Positions 1-11,657 of a stretch of DNA of 64,000 nucleotides are shown piece after piece; position 1 is the first letter of the stretch; every line of letters begins with the position of its first letter. The notes below the pieces were generated by a model that was given only the letters and a program-made list of their open reading frames with translations, was not told where the DNA came from and made no database searches. The translations under genes and the position numbers were made by a program. Source of the DNA: Rugalucina vietnamica (Eukaryota > Mollusca > Bivalvia > Lucinida > Lucinidae); the NCBI GenBank assembly GCA_964017185.1, contig OZ024870.1, forward strand, positions 34,406,139 to 34,470,138, in the 5' to 3' direction.

Positions 1-326
1 CCCTCAGTTAAAATTTCTTGTCGTTTTTCAGAACTTCCGGTTCATTGAAAACAGGTGGTCATGGTGATAAAATCAAGGTTAAGACAAGGATTAAGAACTT
101 GATAGCATGAAACTTTATTACAGTATTCGACGCCAATTTAACGTAATTTGCAATTTGCTAGTCCCCCCGAATTCAGTAATTTTTAGACGTTCTTAAAATT
201 TTGCCGATTTTGGTCAAAATGTTAGGTGCGTTACATTTTCTGAACAGTATACAGCTGTGTTTTGGACAGTATAATTCTTCTGAAAGAAGTGTTTACTCAT
301 ATCCTTTGCGGCCAAGCCCAATTTTT
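1..326. other. Intergenic, nothing recognised
   Basis: AT-rich sequence before the first pearl-like element. I see no coding exon, RNA gene or structured repeat here. Confidence 0.4.
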
Positions 327-3300
327 AGCTCACCTGAGCCGTTAGGCTCACAAGGTGAGCTTATAGGATGGCCATGATCCGGCGTCCGTCCGTCCGTCGT
401 CCGTCCGTCCACAATTTCAAAGATGTTCTTCTCTGAAACCGCTTGGCCAACCAAAGCCAAATTTTATATGAAGCATCTATAGGAAGGGGGAACCAATGTG
501 TATATAAGAAATCCAGGTCACATGACCAAGATGGTCGCCATGCCCATATATGGTAAAAACCCTTCAAAAATCTTCTTCTCCAGAACCGGTGGACTGATTT
601 CAACGAAACTTGGCATGAAGCATTGATGGCTCAAGCACTACAATGTATATATAAATCACGACCCTGTGATGACCTTGACCTATTTTACGGCAAGGTCAAC
701 ATAGGTCGCTAATGCATTTGAATGGGGAAAACTTTTAAAATGTCATTTAAAGTGAAATTCTTGCAGGAAATGGGCAGTAGGACTGAATATTAATGATTCT
801 GAAAAAAAAAAATTGGACCCCAGGGGCTCATATGCCCCCACCCCGGGGCAATATACATGTATATTACCGTAATATTCAAACATCATCTCCTCTGAAACCG
901 GTTGGCCAATCAAAGCCAAATTTTATGTGAAGCATCAATAGGAAGGGGTAATCAATGTATGTATAAAAAAATCCAGGTCACATGACCAAGATGGCCGCAA
1001 TGCCCATATATGGTAAAAACCCTTCAAAAATCTTCTTCTCCAGAACCCTAGGATCGATTTCAAAGAAACTTGGCATGAAGCATCGATGGCTCAAGTACTA
1101 CAATGTGTATATAAATCATGACCCTGTGATGACCTTGACCTTTTTTTACTGCAAGGACAACATAGGTCACCAATGCATTTGAATAGGGAAAACTTTTAAA
1201 TTGTCATTTAAAGTGAAAGTCTTGCAGGAAATGGGCAGTAGGACTGAATATTAATGATCTGAAAAAAAAAAATTGACCCCAGGGGCTCATCTGCCCCCAC
1301 CCCGGGGCAATATACATGTATATTACCATAATATTCAAACATCTTCTCCTCTGAAACCGCTTGGCAAATCAAAGCCAAATTTTATGTGAAGCATCTATGG
1401 AATGGGGGAATTAATGTATATATAAATTATCTAGTTCACATGACCAAGATGGCTGCCATGCCCATATAAGGTTAAAACCCTTAAAAAATCTTCTTCTCCG
1501 AATCTGGTGGACCGATTTCAAAGAAACTTGGCATGAGGCACCAATGGCTGAAGTACTACAATGTGTATATAAATCATGACCCTGTGGTGACGTTGACCTA
1601 TTTTAGGACAAGGTCAACATAGGTCGCCAATGCATTGGAATGGGGAAAACTTTTAAAAAGTCATTAGAAGTGAAAATCTTGCAGGAAATGGGTAGTAGGA
1701 CTAAATATTAATGATTCTGAAAAAAAAATGGACCTAAGGGCTCATATGTCCACACCCCGGGGCAATATACATGTATATTATACCCCCATTCCACTGGACG
1801 GCGTTTCCACTACGTTCATGGCGTTCTTAAAAAAATTGTGAAACGCCGTGGAAGCGCCGTCATGTGAAAAAAATAGGATTCCCACGCTTTTAGTACGCTT
1901 CTAGTACGCTTCGACTACGTTCTCGCTACGCTAGCGACGTTCTTGTCGCGCTACTACAGCGCTTCTACGGCGCATTAGGAATCCCCAAGCCGCATCAGCT
2001 ACGCTTCCACGACGTCAAGGGATTTCTGTCTACGCTTTGACTACGCTTTGCCTACGCTTACTACGTTCCTGCTGCGTCCTATCTACGTTTGGAGCTCAGG
2101 CACCGCGTTTCTGTTGCGTTTTGTCCATGAAAACTCAACAAGTTAAGATCTTTTTCATCATTTGACAACTAGTCTTCAAAGAAGATGAACCGTATGGTGC
2201 TAGTATGGTTCAATTGTCGGAGGCTGGATGGCAGTACTAGTAGCGTTTGCTTTTCTTCCCTTTCGAGCTGGCATTTTCTTTGATGTGGATTGCTTAAATT
2301 AACATTTAACAATGAAGACAATGCTACAACAGGTGACGTATTTATACCCTGGTTGGCACGTGTGTGTTGGAAATCGCCATGAACGTAGCTGAAACGCCAA
2401 GAGCGTAGTAGAAGCGTAGTGGTAACGCAGTCCAGACGCCAAGAGCGTAGTGGAAGCGTAGTGGTAACGTAGTCAAAACGCCAAGAACGTACTGGAAGCG
2501 TAGAAGAAACGCGTTGGTTGATATTGGTAATACGGTGGAATCGTAGTGAAAGCGTGAGAAGCGTGGCAAGGACGTACATAGCGTAGGAGAATCGTACTGG
2601 GATCGCGGACAAATATCGCTACGCTTTTACTGCGATGCTGCTACGCTTCTTCTACGTTATGCACGTTACGGCTACGATACTGCTACGCTAATGCCGTTCT
2701 TACTACGCTTTTACTACGCTTCCACTGCGTTTCGAGTCCAGGGCGTTTTCTCTACGTTTAAGTTTTAAATTTTTGAGCAGGGTCAAAACTTTCAAATTTG
2801 GGTGGCGTTCAAGGCGCTACCAGTACGTTTCTACTACGATCAAGGCGTTTCGACTACGCTTCTGGCGCTCTCTCTACGTTTCACGGTATTTTATGTCCAT
2901 ATTTGGAAACGTAGTGGAAACGCCGCCCAGTGGAATGGGGGTATTACCATAATATTCAAACATCTCCTCTAAAACCACTTGGCCAATTGAAGCCAAATTT
3001 CATGTGAAGCATCTATAGGATGGGGGAACCAATGTGTATATTAATAATCTAGGTCACATGACCAAGATGGCCGCCATGCCCATATATGGTAAAAACCCTT
3101 CAAATATCTTCTTCTCTGAAACCGATAGATTGACTTCAATGAAACTTGGCGTGAAGCATCCATGGCTAAAGTACTACAATGTATGTGTAAATCATGACCC
3201 TGTGATGACCTTGACCAAGTTTATGGCAAGGTCAACATGGGTTGCCCATGCATTTGAATGGGAAAAACTGTTAAAATGTCATTTGAAGGGAAAAACCAGC

Positions 3301-3470
3301 AAGAAATTGGCAAATGGACAGAATATTGATTATTCTGAAAAAAGAAAACGGCCCGAGGGCTTCATCTGCCCCTGCACTTGGGTTAAATACCATAATATTC
3401 AAACATGTTTATTGGTTTATGCAGCAGACTCAGGTGAGCGTTTACAGGACCATTGGTCCTCTGGTTACTT
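327..3470 (+). mobile_element. Pearl-like (Helitron-like) element with tandem core, nested foldback
   Basis: It begins with a palindromic head, CTCACCTGAGCC followed by its inverted copy AGGTGAGC, then a (CCGT)n tract at about 386-411. Four tandem units of roughly 460 bp follow, near 480, 960, 1430 and 3040, each carrying GCCCATATATGG and AATCATGACCCTGTG. The tail near 3429-3465 has CTCAGGTGAGC and a short hairpin, AGGACCATTGGTCCT, followed by CTGG. Head, CCGT microsatellite, satellite-like core and hairpin tail fit the pearl/CvE elements known from bivalves, regarded as non-autonomous Helitron-like elements; assignment here is inference. Unit 4 is separated from unit 3 by the foldback at 1781-2943. 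ORFs inside are repeat translations, not genes. Confidence 0.7.
1781..2943. mobile_element. Foldback element FB1 (TTA target duplication)
   Basis: A 1163-bp insertion with inverted ends: the left starts TACCCCCATTCCACTG and the right ends in its complement GTGGAATGGGGGTA. It is flanked by TTA at 1778-1780 and 2944-2946, and removing it restores the reading of the tandem unit it sits in (GTATATTACCATAATATTC as in the neighbouring units). The inside is almost entirely short degenerate words such as CTACGCTTC, CTACGTT and GGCGTTTC on one arm and their complements on the other, with no transposase. The TTA duplication resembles PIF/Harbinger insertion; that assignment is inference. Confidence 0.8.
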
Positions 3471-3474
3471 ATTT

Positions 3475-4314
3475 TTTAAAGTGTGTCAGATTGACCATGA
3501 GCATTTTGGCCACTTGTTCATGTTGTTGACTATAGCAGCCAAAGATAGCTATAGTAACTCACAAACCCAATTCTGATTTATGAAAGGCAACCAGAAACGG
3601 ATGAATTATCGTTTTAAGGCAAAAAAGTGAATAGAAGAGGTTTTCAAAGTGGTAAAAAAAAGAGTATTGATCACAACAAATTCTTGCGACTTTTTGTTTA
3701 TGGGTACTCTTTTTTGACGCCGTAAAAACATAATGTTTCCGTGTCCAAAAAATATGGAATTCAGTCTGCGGGTAGGAGACATGTCATTCTTTGTTTTCTG
3801 TAAATTTGAAATAGTTATCTTTAAAATCGTACAAGTTATGACAGAAACTATACCTTTTGCGTTTCTTTATGTACTGAGTATATAAAGGTGTCCAACAATT
3901 TCACCTCAGTTACACCAATTATGCCAGAAAAAAAGGGCTATTGATATACCACACAGGAAATCTAGGGCTATTCATAGACTGTTGTGTGAAAAAAATGAGG
4001 TCATTCGTATACTTTTACTTGAAAATTGAAGCCCATTCATATACTGGCGAAACGGAAAAAGGGGGCTATTCGGGCGGCACATCCCTACTTTGTCATATAG
4101 AGGTAGTTACCCACTCCCCCACCCCCACCCCCGAGATGCTTAATGTGTACCTTGACGTGTAACAATACACGCTAGGGTGTATGCTAAGTCTGAAAATGTC
4201 CCAGAGTCCCAAAAGTAGGTCAAGGTCAATTATATACTAGGAAATAGATTATATGTAAATATTCTTATACCATTGTCATGATTATCTAGAGTGTGACTAC
4301 TGTTCTTGACGAAC
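3475..4314. other. Intergenic, upstream of CARD module A
   Basis: No exon or structured repeat is convincing here. It is the presumed promoter region of the CARD module that starts at 4315. No TATA box or interferon-type site stands out by eye. Confidence 0.35.
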
Positions 4315-4465
4315 ATGGCTACGAGAAATGATAACACCGTTTGGGGAGGCGGTTATGGAGTTACAGAGCAGATCGTGGCTGACAACTTCCGAGCTTTCCG
4401 ATTTTATTTGGAGAAGAATATCAACACAGCGGATTTCATGTCTTTCTATGAACCGTATACAATGG
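4315..4465 (+). CDS. Module A exon 1: start of first CARD
   Basis: ATG at 4315 opens an exon of 50 codons plus 1 nt, ending at GT in ATGG|GTAGG. It encodes a CARD-like start with VADNFRAFRFYLEKNIN, closely matching exon 1 of the full receptor ([17 protein letters not shown]). The start is chosen because the paralog also starts at MA just before this helix. Confidence 0.75.
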
Positions 4466-5021
4466 GTAGGTTTGCTGCTGACCAGCATTTAATCATGATG
4501 TAATATGATGTGCTCGTACTTACATGTATCCACCTAAGTTGGCCCACTCCAGACTTTTTTTTATTTATTAAAAACCTGATATCAATGGAAGCCTTCTTTC
4601 GCTTTTGATTTTCAGCGTTACTTTTGAGTGCTCGTTTCTGCTTCATCACATTCCATACATACACTCACTGTTGTTTTCTGAGATTCTTCATTAACGAGTC
4701 ACGAGTCATAAAGTTTCTTTTGAAAACAAATAATTAATTTCAGACTAAGGGTGAGGAGTGTCATGTAAATTCTATTATATTCTCATGTTTTGTGTTTATT
4801 CTGTCACATCTCTGTTGTACTCACCACTTTTATATTCGGTTGAGGCTATCCGGACGCCTACTGTCTTGGGAAAGAGCTAGCCACAATTTGCTATTGATCT
4901 TATGTAACATTTTGTGATGGTTTGTGCTGTACTTTTTTCCCGCCTGGTATCTGAGTTGGGAATTGTAAATTTAATTTAAAATATACACTTGAGTGTATAT
5001 GTTACCTCAAATTAACTTCAC

Positions 5022-5090
5022 AAGCCAAGGGTACCAATTAGACTTCGTTCCTTGCGTAACGAACGGAGTGCACTTAGTACCCTTGGCTTG
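5022..5090. repeat. Imperfect hairpin
   Basis: AAGCCAAGGGTAC and GTACCCTTGGCTT form inverted arms with an inner CGTTC...GAACG stem. It lies in intron 1 of CARD module A. It may be the core of a small MITE; its function is unknown. Confidence 0.5.
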
Positions 5091-5385
5091 CGACGATGAT
5101 ATGAACATTGCAAGAAGTTTTACGGAAGTTAGTGTCAGCATTTATAAAGTGCGTGGTTGACTGGCATTGATAAATACTTTTTATGATTACAACTTGAATC
5201 TGTGGACTAAGCTTTAAAATTTGCCACAGACTCGTATTTTTGAAAAATGCAAAAATTGTTCCATGGACATATCCTGTATCCAAATTTGTGAAAGCTATAC
5301 GAAAAGGATATTCTTATTCTTTAAATGGGTTGTCAAAGTTGGAGTAGTTTAAATTGCTATGTAGACTGTACGGGAAGACATTGTT

Positions 5386-5456
5386 ACTGCGAAGCTGATC
5401 TGCGCCTTTGTTTTCGCCTATGCAGATTGTTCGTTTTCCCATACGGCGGCTCATTT
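5386..5456 (+). mobile_element. Palindromic MITE, 3' fragment (copy 1)
   Basis: The right half only of the abundant palindromic MITE: half of the central hairpin (GCGAAGCTGATCTGCGCC), then a terminus ending GGCGGCTCAT. It abuts exon 2 of CARD module A, which starts at 5468, so the element supplies part of the sequence in front of the splice acceptor. Confidence 0.75.
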
Positions 5457-5827
5457 ATATTTTACAGATCATAAAAGGAAGCTCCGAGTGCTTTATAAAA
5501 AAGATCCCTTAGATGCAACGAGAGAAGCTTTAGATATCATAGAGAATATTGAGACGCCAGGAAAATACATGTATTTGTTACAAGCACTGGATGATTCAGG
5601 TAGGAAGTACACTTGGAAAAGAGAGTTTTTTTTTTGGCGATTCGTAAAAATTAAAAATGAGATAGAGCGGCGAACCACAGGACATTGACGTTCGGGGTGT
5701 AACTTAGAAGCAAAATCCCCTAGAAACCCTCTTTCTGTATCTACGCTCAGGGATTTAGAAAAGGCACTTTGGACATTTTATTTTGCTTGTAGACATTGTC
5801 ATGTGCGTGAACATATACTTAACGCTA

Positions 5828-5985
5828 CAAATAGTGCCTCACCGAGGCGGTTCTAACGAGTACCCACAATCTATGTTTTGGAGCAAAAATAAGAAAAATA
5901 AGTATACCCCTTCATACCCCAGTTTTACTATATAAAAGTAGAGTATAAGGGGGTATACATTACACGGACATCTTATCCTGATGGA
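5828..5985. repeat. Dispersed repeat R3
   Basis: Shares GAGGCGGTTCTAACGAG, CAATCTATGTTTTGG and GTATACATTACACGGAC with copies at 8815-8935 and 51150-51315. A GGGGTATA block and its inverted partner make it self-complementary. It is likely a MITE. Confidence 0.65.
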
Positions 5986-6526
5986 CCCTAGCTTGCCTGG
6001 GTTCTACATGTACCTAGTACACACCGTCAACATTGTGCTTTTTTGTCAATAGACCGTTTCCTGACAAATAACTTTGATTGTACGGTATCTTAGATTATGT
6101 ATCTATTTGTCGGTATGTACCATATACATGTATGTGGAGGCTTAGTCAGACAGTGGCTCCATTAACGCCTAAAAGTTCCATGAAGCGATTAAACAAACCG
6201 ATTAGACACCTGTTTACAGGACTCCCAGATTGTCCACTTCGTTGTATCAGTTTTATTTTCACCAATATCACTTTAAATTTAAAATTGTATGTTTCCTTCT
6301 ATTTCCAGAGTATCCAAAGCTTGTTTCTGTCTTGAATGGAAATTCTGTTCCTGTTGGTGAGGACCACAGGGAGCGAATATGCCGTGCTACACCTCTTGCG
6401 TTCAAATACCTCGAACCATCCAACATCCTGCACCTCTTATATTCAAAGGGTGTAATAAGCAAAAATGACAAGGATGTGATTCAAAAAATGGAAGCCAACG
6501 ATTCGCGCGCGAACGCCGCTGTCGAC

Positions 6527-6771
6527 CAGGTCCCGAGGTTATAAAACTTTTTTCAAGCTCAGCTCAGCTGAGCACGAAATTTCAACTGCTCATAAATGTT
6601 GAAATGATCAAAATTAGTGGAAAATTCAGGTTCATACCTCAAAATCTGGTAATTTATCCTGCGCATAAATGTTAAAATGCCAACAATTGTTGGCATTTTA
6701 ACATTTATGAGCAGGATAAATTTTAGTCTCAGCTGAGTTGAGCATGAAAAAAGGTTTTATAACCTCGGGCC
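6527..6771. mobile_element. 245-bp inverted-repeat MITE inside CARD exon
   Basis: The ends are near-perfect inverted repeats: left CAGGTCCCGAGGTTATAAAA, and the right, read in reverse complement, CAGGGCCCGAGGTTATAAAA, one mismatch in 20. The inside holds a further inverted pair (AAATGTTAAAATGCC and its complement). CAG...CTG ends recall hAT-type elements, but I find no clean 8-bp duplication, so the superfamily is open. It interrupts exon 3 of CARD module A with stop codons. The 245-bp size follows from comparison with the 333-nt paralogous exon; the TIR pair itself extends to 6774. Confidence 0.75.
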
Positions 6772-6957
6772 CTGTTGTTGATGCTCCCAGCTCGTCACAT
6801 TGAGTGGTACCGATTATTTCTTGAATCCTTAGTAGAGGGGAACCATAAAGATTTAGCTAATGAACTCGACCCAGAATGGACACAGAGTAAGTTATGCTTA
6901 CTTGCTTGTTGTCGCTTGGTTAGTTGCGCATAACTACGTTTCAGGTTGTATTAGAGC

Positions 6958-7062
6958 CACACTATGAGTAAACCAACGATCTTGGTTTCCGACCATGGCC
7001 GACAAAAATCGGCCTGACAGTCACAGAAGCAGACTAGAGGATCGAAATTTTAGATATACATG
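6958..7062 (+). mobile_element. Palindromic MITE, 5' fragment (copy 2)
   Basis: Degenerate left half of the abundant MITE, with AAACCAACGATCTTGGTTTC and CAGTCACAGAAGCAG. The central hairpin is absent. It lies in intron 3 of CARD module A. Confidence 0.6.
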
Positions 7063-7326
7063 TACTGTGCAGATACACACACATCAATAATGACGAAACT
7101 CGGATTCCTTATAGAAAAACCGATGGAAACCATTATCTATCACTCCTTTATTAGTGTATATTCTTAATGTTTTACAAACCCGTATCATTTGCAGAGTTTA
7201 TGGCGAAGAAAGAAGGCAGAGACGTTCATTTACCCAGTATTGCACATTCTCTTCAGCCTAGAGATAGAGTGATTAGAGAAATAGTCCAAACGGATGAAGG
7301 TAACCATAAGAATAATGGACCCGTAA

Positions 7327-8508
7327 TGCGGCTTTCACACTAGAGCACGATCTGTTACGAATGTCACGATTGACAAATCGTAGCTAATCGGGACATTTTG
7401 CCAAAATTTGACGTTCTGATACGAGTTGTTGCGTTTTGATACGATCTGTTGCGATCAGATACGATAGGGTGGCGATCGGTCAAAATCTGGTGACACGATA
7501 TTGATCCCGGATAGATACGATTAGTTGCGATCCGATAAGATTATTACGATTAAACCCCGATTCTAATGCGATCTGACACGATTATCACGCTACTTGACCG
7601 CGATTTGATACGAACTGATACGCTTAGATGCGTTCTGGTACGAGTCTCAAGAACTGATACGATATGTTGCGATAGTTTACGATTGTTTGCTTGATTTTTG
7701 GTGATTATGGCAACGATTGTGTCACGATGAGACCGCGATTGGTATATTTAGTTCGAAAACAAACATATACCTCATTACGTTTTTAATCTCTGAAGACGAA
7801 ACAACATTGTTGATGGAGGAGCATAGAATGACGAGAATGCGACATTTGCATTATTAATGCCTTATACTTCCCCTTGCCATCCCTGTCACTGCTGCTATTT
7901 CCTGGCATCCTTCAGATTTCGAATTAATACTGAAAAGGACCATATTGATATTTACTTCTCTGTTATTGATCAAAGAATAAAAATTAAAATTATCTTGCCC
8001 GATGTATTTAATTTATTGATAATTCGTAACAGATCGTAAGCATCCGTGAAAAAAAAACGTGGCTTGTCGTGTCTCATCGCATTTACTCGTATCAGGTCGT
8101 ATCCAATCGGGAGTCATTCGCATCGCCTCGTAGTTAATCGGGCCAGACATTTTTTCTCGAATCGTAATAGACCGTAACAATTCGTAGGAGATCGCAACTC
8201 ATCTCAACAGATCGCAGTGTTTTGGTCGATCCCGATCACCACGATTTAGGAACAAGATGAGATACGATTTGTTGCGATTTGTTACGATTTCATACGATCT
8301 GATGCGATGGTCACGATAGTCCCGCAAATCGGGGTAATCGTGGCAAAATTTTTGGCAGCCAAAAATTTTTCCACGATTAGCCCGATTATCACAATTGATA
8401 TCAAGATGTGATGCGATCTTATAAGATTGGATACGATAATCCCGATTGGTCCACGATGAAGCCCACGATACCAATCGTGGTCGAATCGTGGTAAGTGTGA
8501 AAGCAGCA
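7327..8508. mobile_element. Foldback element FB2 (TAA target duplication)
   Basis: 1182 bp, starting TGCGGCTTTCACACT and ending with the near-complement AGTGTGAAAGCAGCA, flanked by TAA at 7324-7326 and 8509-8511. Both arms are built from short degenerate words such as GATACGAT, TGTTGCGATC and CACGATT on the left and their complements on the right, separated by an AT-rich middle (about 7740-8040). No transposase is seen. It fills most of intron 4 of CARD module A. Its design matches FB1 and FB3 although the arm words differ. Confidence 0.8.
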
Positions 8509-8814
8509 TAAGCTATTAAAACCGTGTGAATGCAAGCTTAACAATTCACAAGTTTTAAACATCTCAAGTATCTATCAAAGAGGAGAAAATGACAGACTTC
8601 GAGAGTTTATGGCATGTGTTCGTAAGTAAAAATGCTCATTAAATACTCTGAAAAAGTCCATAGAGTTCAACAATGACATCATTCAGGTTCGAACCAATAA
8701 AATTCTTGAAAACAGAAATCAACAGATAAAGATATTCAACTTATTTTGATCTTACACTTTATGAAAACAAGTCCATTCAATAAACAAAGATCTTTAAAGT
8801 TGTCAAAAATGCGA

Positions 8815-8935
8815 GGAGGTCCTAACGAGTATCCACAGTAAAAATAAGAAAATAGGTTAACTGCATACCCCAGTTTTACTATAGAAAAGTGAGGTATAGG
8901 GGGTATATATTACACGGACATGTTATCCTGTCATT
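8815..8935. repeat. Dispersed repeat R3, second copy
   Basis: Same words as at 5828-5985: CCTAACGAGTATCCACAG, then GGGGGTATATATTACACGGAC. It ends just before exon 5 of CARD module A (8948), so the splice acceptor is next to repeat sequence. Confidence 0.6.
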
Positions 8936-9354
8936 TTAATCTTACAGACGTTGGTGCTCCAGCCTCAGTCAATAATTTAGATGCACCAAACATGGATAAA
9001 CAGTTGTTTACGATGGACAGCTTAAAAGAAACACGGTTTGAGTTTGAGGATAGTGGACAATTTTCAATTAGCGAGGCAGATCAAAAGAAAAGTAGAGAAA
9101 AACACGAGAGAAAGTCACCAGAACAGACGAAAACTAAAGATATACTTATTAAGGTATTTTTGTTTAGTTTCCATTGCTATTCATAAAACAGGCACATACT
9201 TTGCTTGGATAGGTATGCAATGACCTTGAATGAGAAAATATTTGAGAATAATAAGAATGCACAAGGAAACGTGAAATTTATTAGTGTAATGTTTTAACCG
9301 AACAATTTGATAGCTAGAGCAAAGCGGTGTATCAGCATGCAATATCATAAGGTT

Positions 9355-9790
9355 TGCCCTTTCTTTTGAAAATATGATGAAAAGATACAAGTAGGCAACG
9401 ATCAGGAAAAGGCGCAATCACATGGGCGGATCCAGAGGGGGGACAGGGTGTCCGGACCCCCCTGGAATTGCCAGATTATTAATTTTTGCCATACTGAAAT
9501 TTTCCGTCAGACCCCTTCTGGGAATTTGGACCCCCCCCCCCCCCCCCTTGAGAAAATTTTCTGGATCCGCGCATGAATCAGAAAAAGATTCCCACTCCAA
9601 AAACCGAGGCGGGAAAAAAAACTAACAATAAGGTACTTATACCATGAAAACATTTAGTAAGCCGAATGAGCAGCTATTTTCCCAATAGGTGGCTCTCAGT
9701 TACCTAAACTTAACTAAAACTATGATAACATACATAAGGCGCTAAGCGCCCAATAGCTTACTAACTCCGGAGCAAAAGAAAAACACGGTG
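9355..9790 (-). repeat. Dispersed repeat R2, copy 1
   Basis: Carries AGGCAACGATCAGGAAAAGG, CCACTCCAAAAACCGAGG and AGCCGAATGAGCAGCTATTT, and ends CTCCGGAGCAAAAGAAAAAC. The same order occurs at 29165-29735 and, on the other strand, at 34665-35045 and 39455-39843. This copy is split at 9422-9575 by a poly-C-containing inverted segment (GGATCCAGAGG...CTGGATCC). No coding capacity is visible. Confidence 0.7.
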
Positions 9791-10061
9791 ATAATTACCC
9801 ACACCTCAAATATCCTAGAATTATGCAGCGACTGAAATTCGATCATAATAAAATAAACACGCTTATCCCATTCAAAACGACAATCCCATTCAAAAAGACA
9901 ATAAAACAAGTAGCATGAATCATGAGAATACATCATCATCATACTATAATTTGAGCAACGTTTGTCTGTTTGTTTGTCTGTTTGTTTGTTCCCCTACTCC
10001 TCCCAGGTCCTTGGGCCGATCTTCACCAAACTTGGAGGGAAGGTGGAGGGCGGCCCCGGAT

Positions 10062-11657
10062 GATAGTTCGTCTCTCACTAATGAGAAAGACCATCATTAT
10101 TTCTTGAATAGTGCTGATGTGTGTTGGTGAGTTCTTTGATGGCTGACTAGGCCAATTCTGGCTCTAAACTGTCGGTTGCAAGTAGAGCAAGTCAATGTCA
10201 TAGAGTCTGCTGATGGCACATTTGTTTTGGCTTTGCGCTCTCTTCGCTTTCTTTCAGCTTCACAGATTCTCTTCTTTTCATAGAGAGCTGCTCCTTTGTT
10301 GATGAGACCTCGCCACTTTGATCGCTCCTGTGCAGTCTGTTCCCAGGACCCTATTGGTATTTCGAAATCCTTCAGAGAGGCTTTGAGGGTGTCTTTGTAG
10401 CGTTTCTTCTGGCCACCTTGAGAGCGCTTTCCCTCCTGTAGTTCTCCATAGAAAACTTTCTTTGGAAGTCGCGCATCAGGCATTCTTATAACATGGCCAG
10501 TCCATCTTAGCTGTGCTAGCTTTAAGACTGTATGCATGCTTTGCATCCCTGCTTTCCTCAGGACCTCTGTGTCTGGAATCTTGTCCTGCCACTTGATTTT
10601 TAACAACTTTCTCAAACAGCTTAAGTGGAAATGGTTAAGTCTCTTTGCATGGCGTTGGTATACTGTCCAGGTCTCACATGCATACAAGAGGGTTGGCAGT
10701 ACCACAGCCTTGTAGACTTTCAGCTTGGTGTCAAGCTTGATTCCATTTCGCTCCCAGACATTTGCACGGAGTCTTCCGAATGCCACACTAGCTTTTGCAA
10801 TTCTGGCAGTGATCTCATCATCAATATGCACTGCTCTGGAGAGAGTGCTTCCCAGGTAGGTGAACTTGTCAACAACTTTCAGTATTTGCCCATTCACAGT
10901 GATGGTTGGTTCATTATATGGTTTTCCGGGGGCTGGTTGGTGTACAACCTCTGTCTTTTTTGTGCTGATTGTGAGATCATAGTTATCACATGACTGTGAG
11001 ACTTGATCCATGGCTCTTTGCATTTTTGCCTCTGTGTTGGCATTCTTATCCATATCATCTGCATAGAGGAGCTCATCTAGCACATCAGTCTGGACCTTAG
11101 TTTTGGCTTGCAACCTTCTGAGGTTGAATATGTTGCCATCAAAACGGTACCTGATTGGAAAACCAGTGTCACTGTCCTGAAAAGCATCCATAAGCATGGC
11201 AGAAAACATCATGCTGAACAGTGTTGGTGCCAAAACACAGCCTTGTTTGATCCCATTTGTTACTTCAAATGGTTCAGAGAACTCTCCATCATTCTGCACA
11301 CGTGCCTGCATGCCATCATGAAACTGCCGCACCATAGCTATGAATCTGGGTGGACAGCCAAACTTGGCCATGATTTTCCAGAGTCCATCACGACTGACAG
11401 TGTCAAAAGCTTTGGTGAGGTCAACAAACGTCATGTATAGATCTACATTCTGTTCTTGGCATTTCTCCTGAAGCTGTCTTGCTGTGAAGATCATGTCTAT
11501 TGTCCCTCTGTCTTTTCTGAATCCACATTGACTTTCTGGGATAAGTCCCGTCTGATCAAGATGAGCATTCAGACGATTCAACAGAATTTTTGCAAGTATC
11601 TTCCCAGCTATTGATAGGAGGGAGATGCCTCTGTGATTGTCACAGACTTGAGGATTT
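10062..11657 (-). mobile_element. 5'-truncated LINE inserted in the satellite
   Basis: The insertion is flanked by CCCCGGAT at 10054-10061 and 11658-11665, a word present once per satellite unit, so this looks like an 8-bp or longer target duplication. The element is on the - strand, with its 3' end at the low coordinate. It contains only RT, the post-RT region and the tail; the endonuclease is missing, as expected for 5' truncation. Fragments of its 3' end recur at 48170-48330, 48540-48760 and 48780-48910. Confidence 0.85.
10097..11657 (-). CDS. Non-LTR reverse transcriptase (truncated)
   Basis: An open frame of about 520 LINE-derived codons on the - strand with stop at 10097-10099. The frame extends to an ATG at 11716, but the first ~20 residues come from the satellite, so that start is not native. 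Visible motifs: NHRGISLLSIAGKI and QCGFRKDRGT, DLTKAFDTVSRDGLW with the catalytic Asp, NGIKQGCVLAPTLFS, and the catalytic core YADD. After RT come the usual LINE C-terminal conserved blocks (TYLGS, LLYACETW, LRWTGHVIRM) and a C2H2 zinc finger, CSTCNRQF...HQRTH. It would copy element RNA at the target site by target-primed reverse transcription. The frame is intact, but loss of the 5' part means it is not autonomous. Clade is not assigned. Confidence 0.93.

Noticed and set aside
2169..2612. 147-codon frame on the - strand within FB1
   Set aside because: It is translation of the CTACGCTT-type arm words; composition is repetitive and no splice or start context exists.
327..3470. Possible CRISPR-like array from regular repeats
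   Set aside because: Units of ~460 bp without spacers in eukaryotic DNA; they are satellite-type cores of a mobile element.
10625..11440. + strand frames of 110-122 codons
   Set aside because: They are antisense shadows of the LINE reverse transcriptase.
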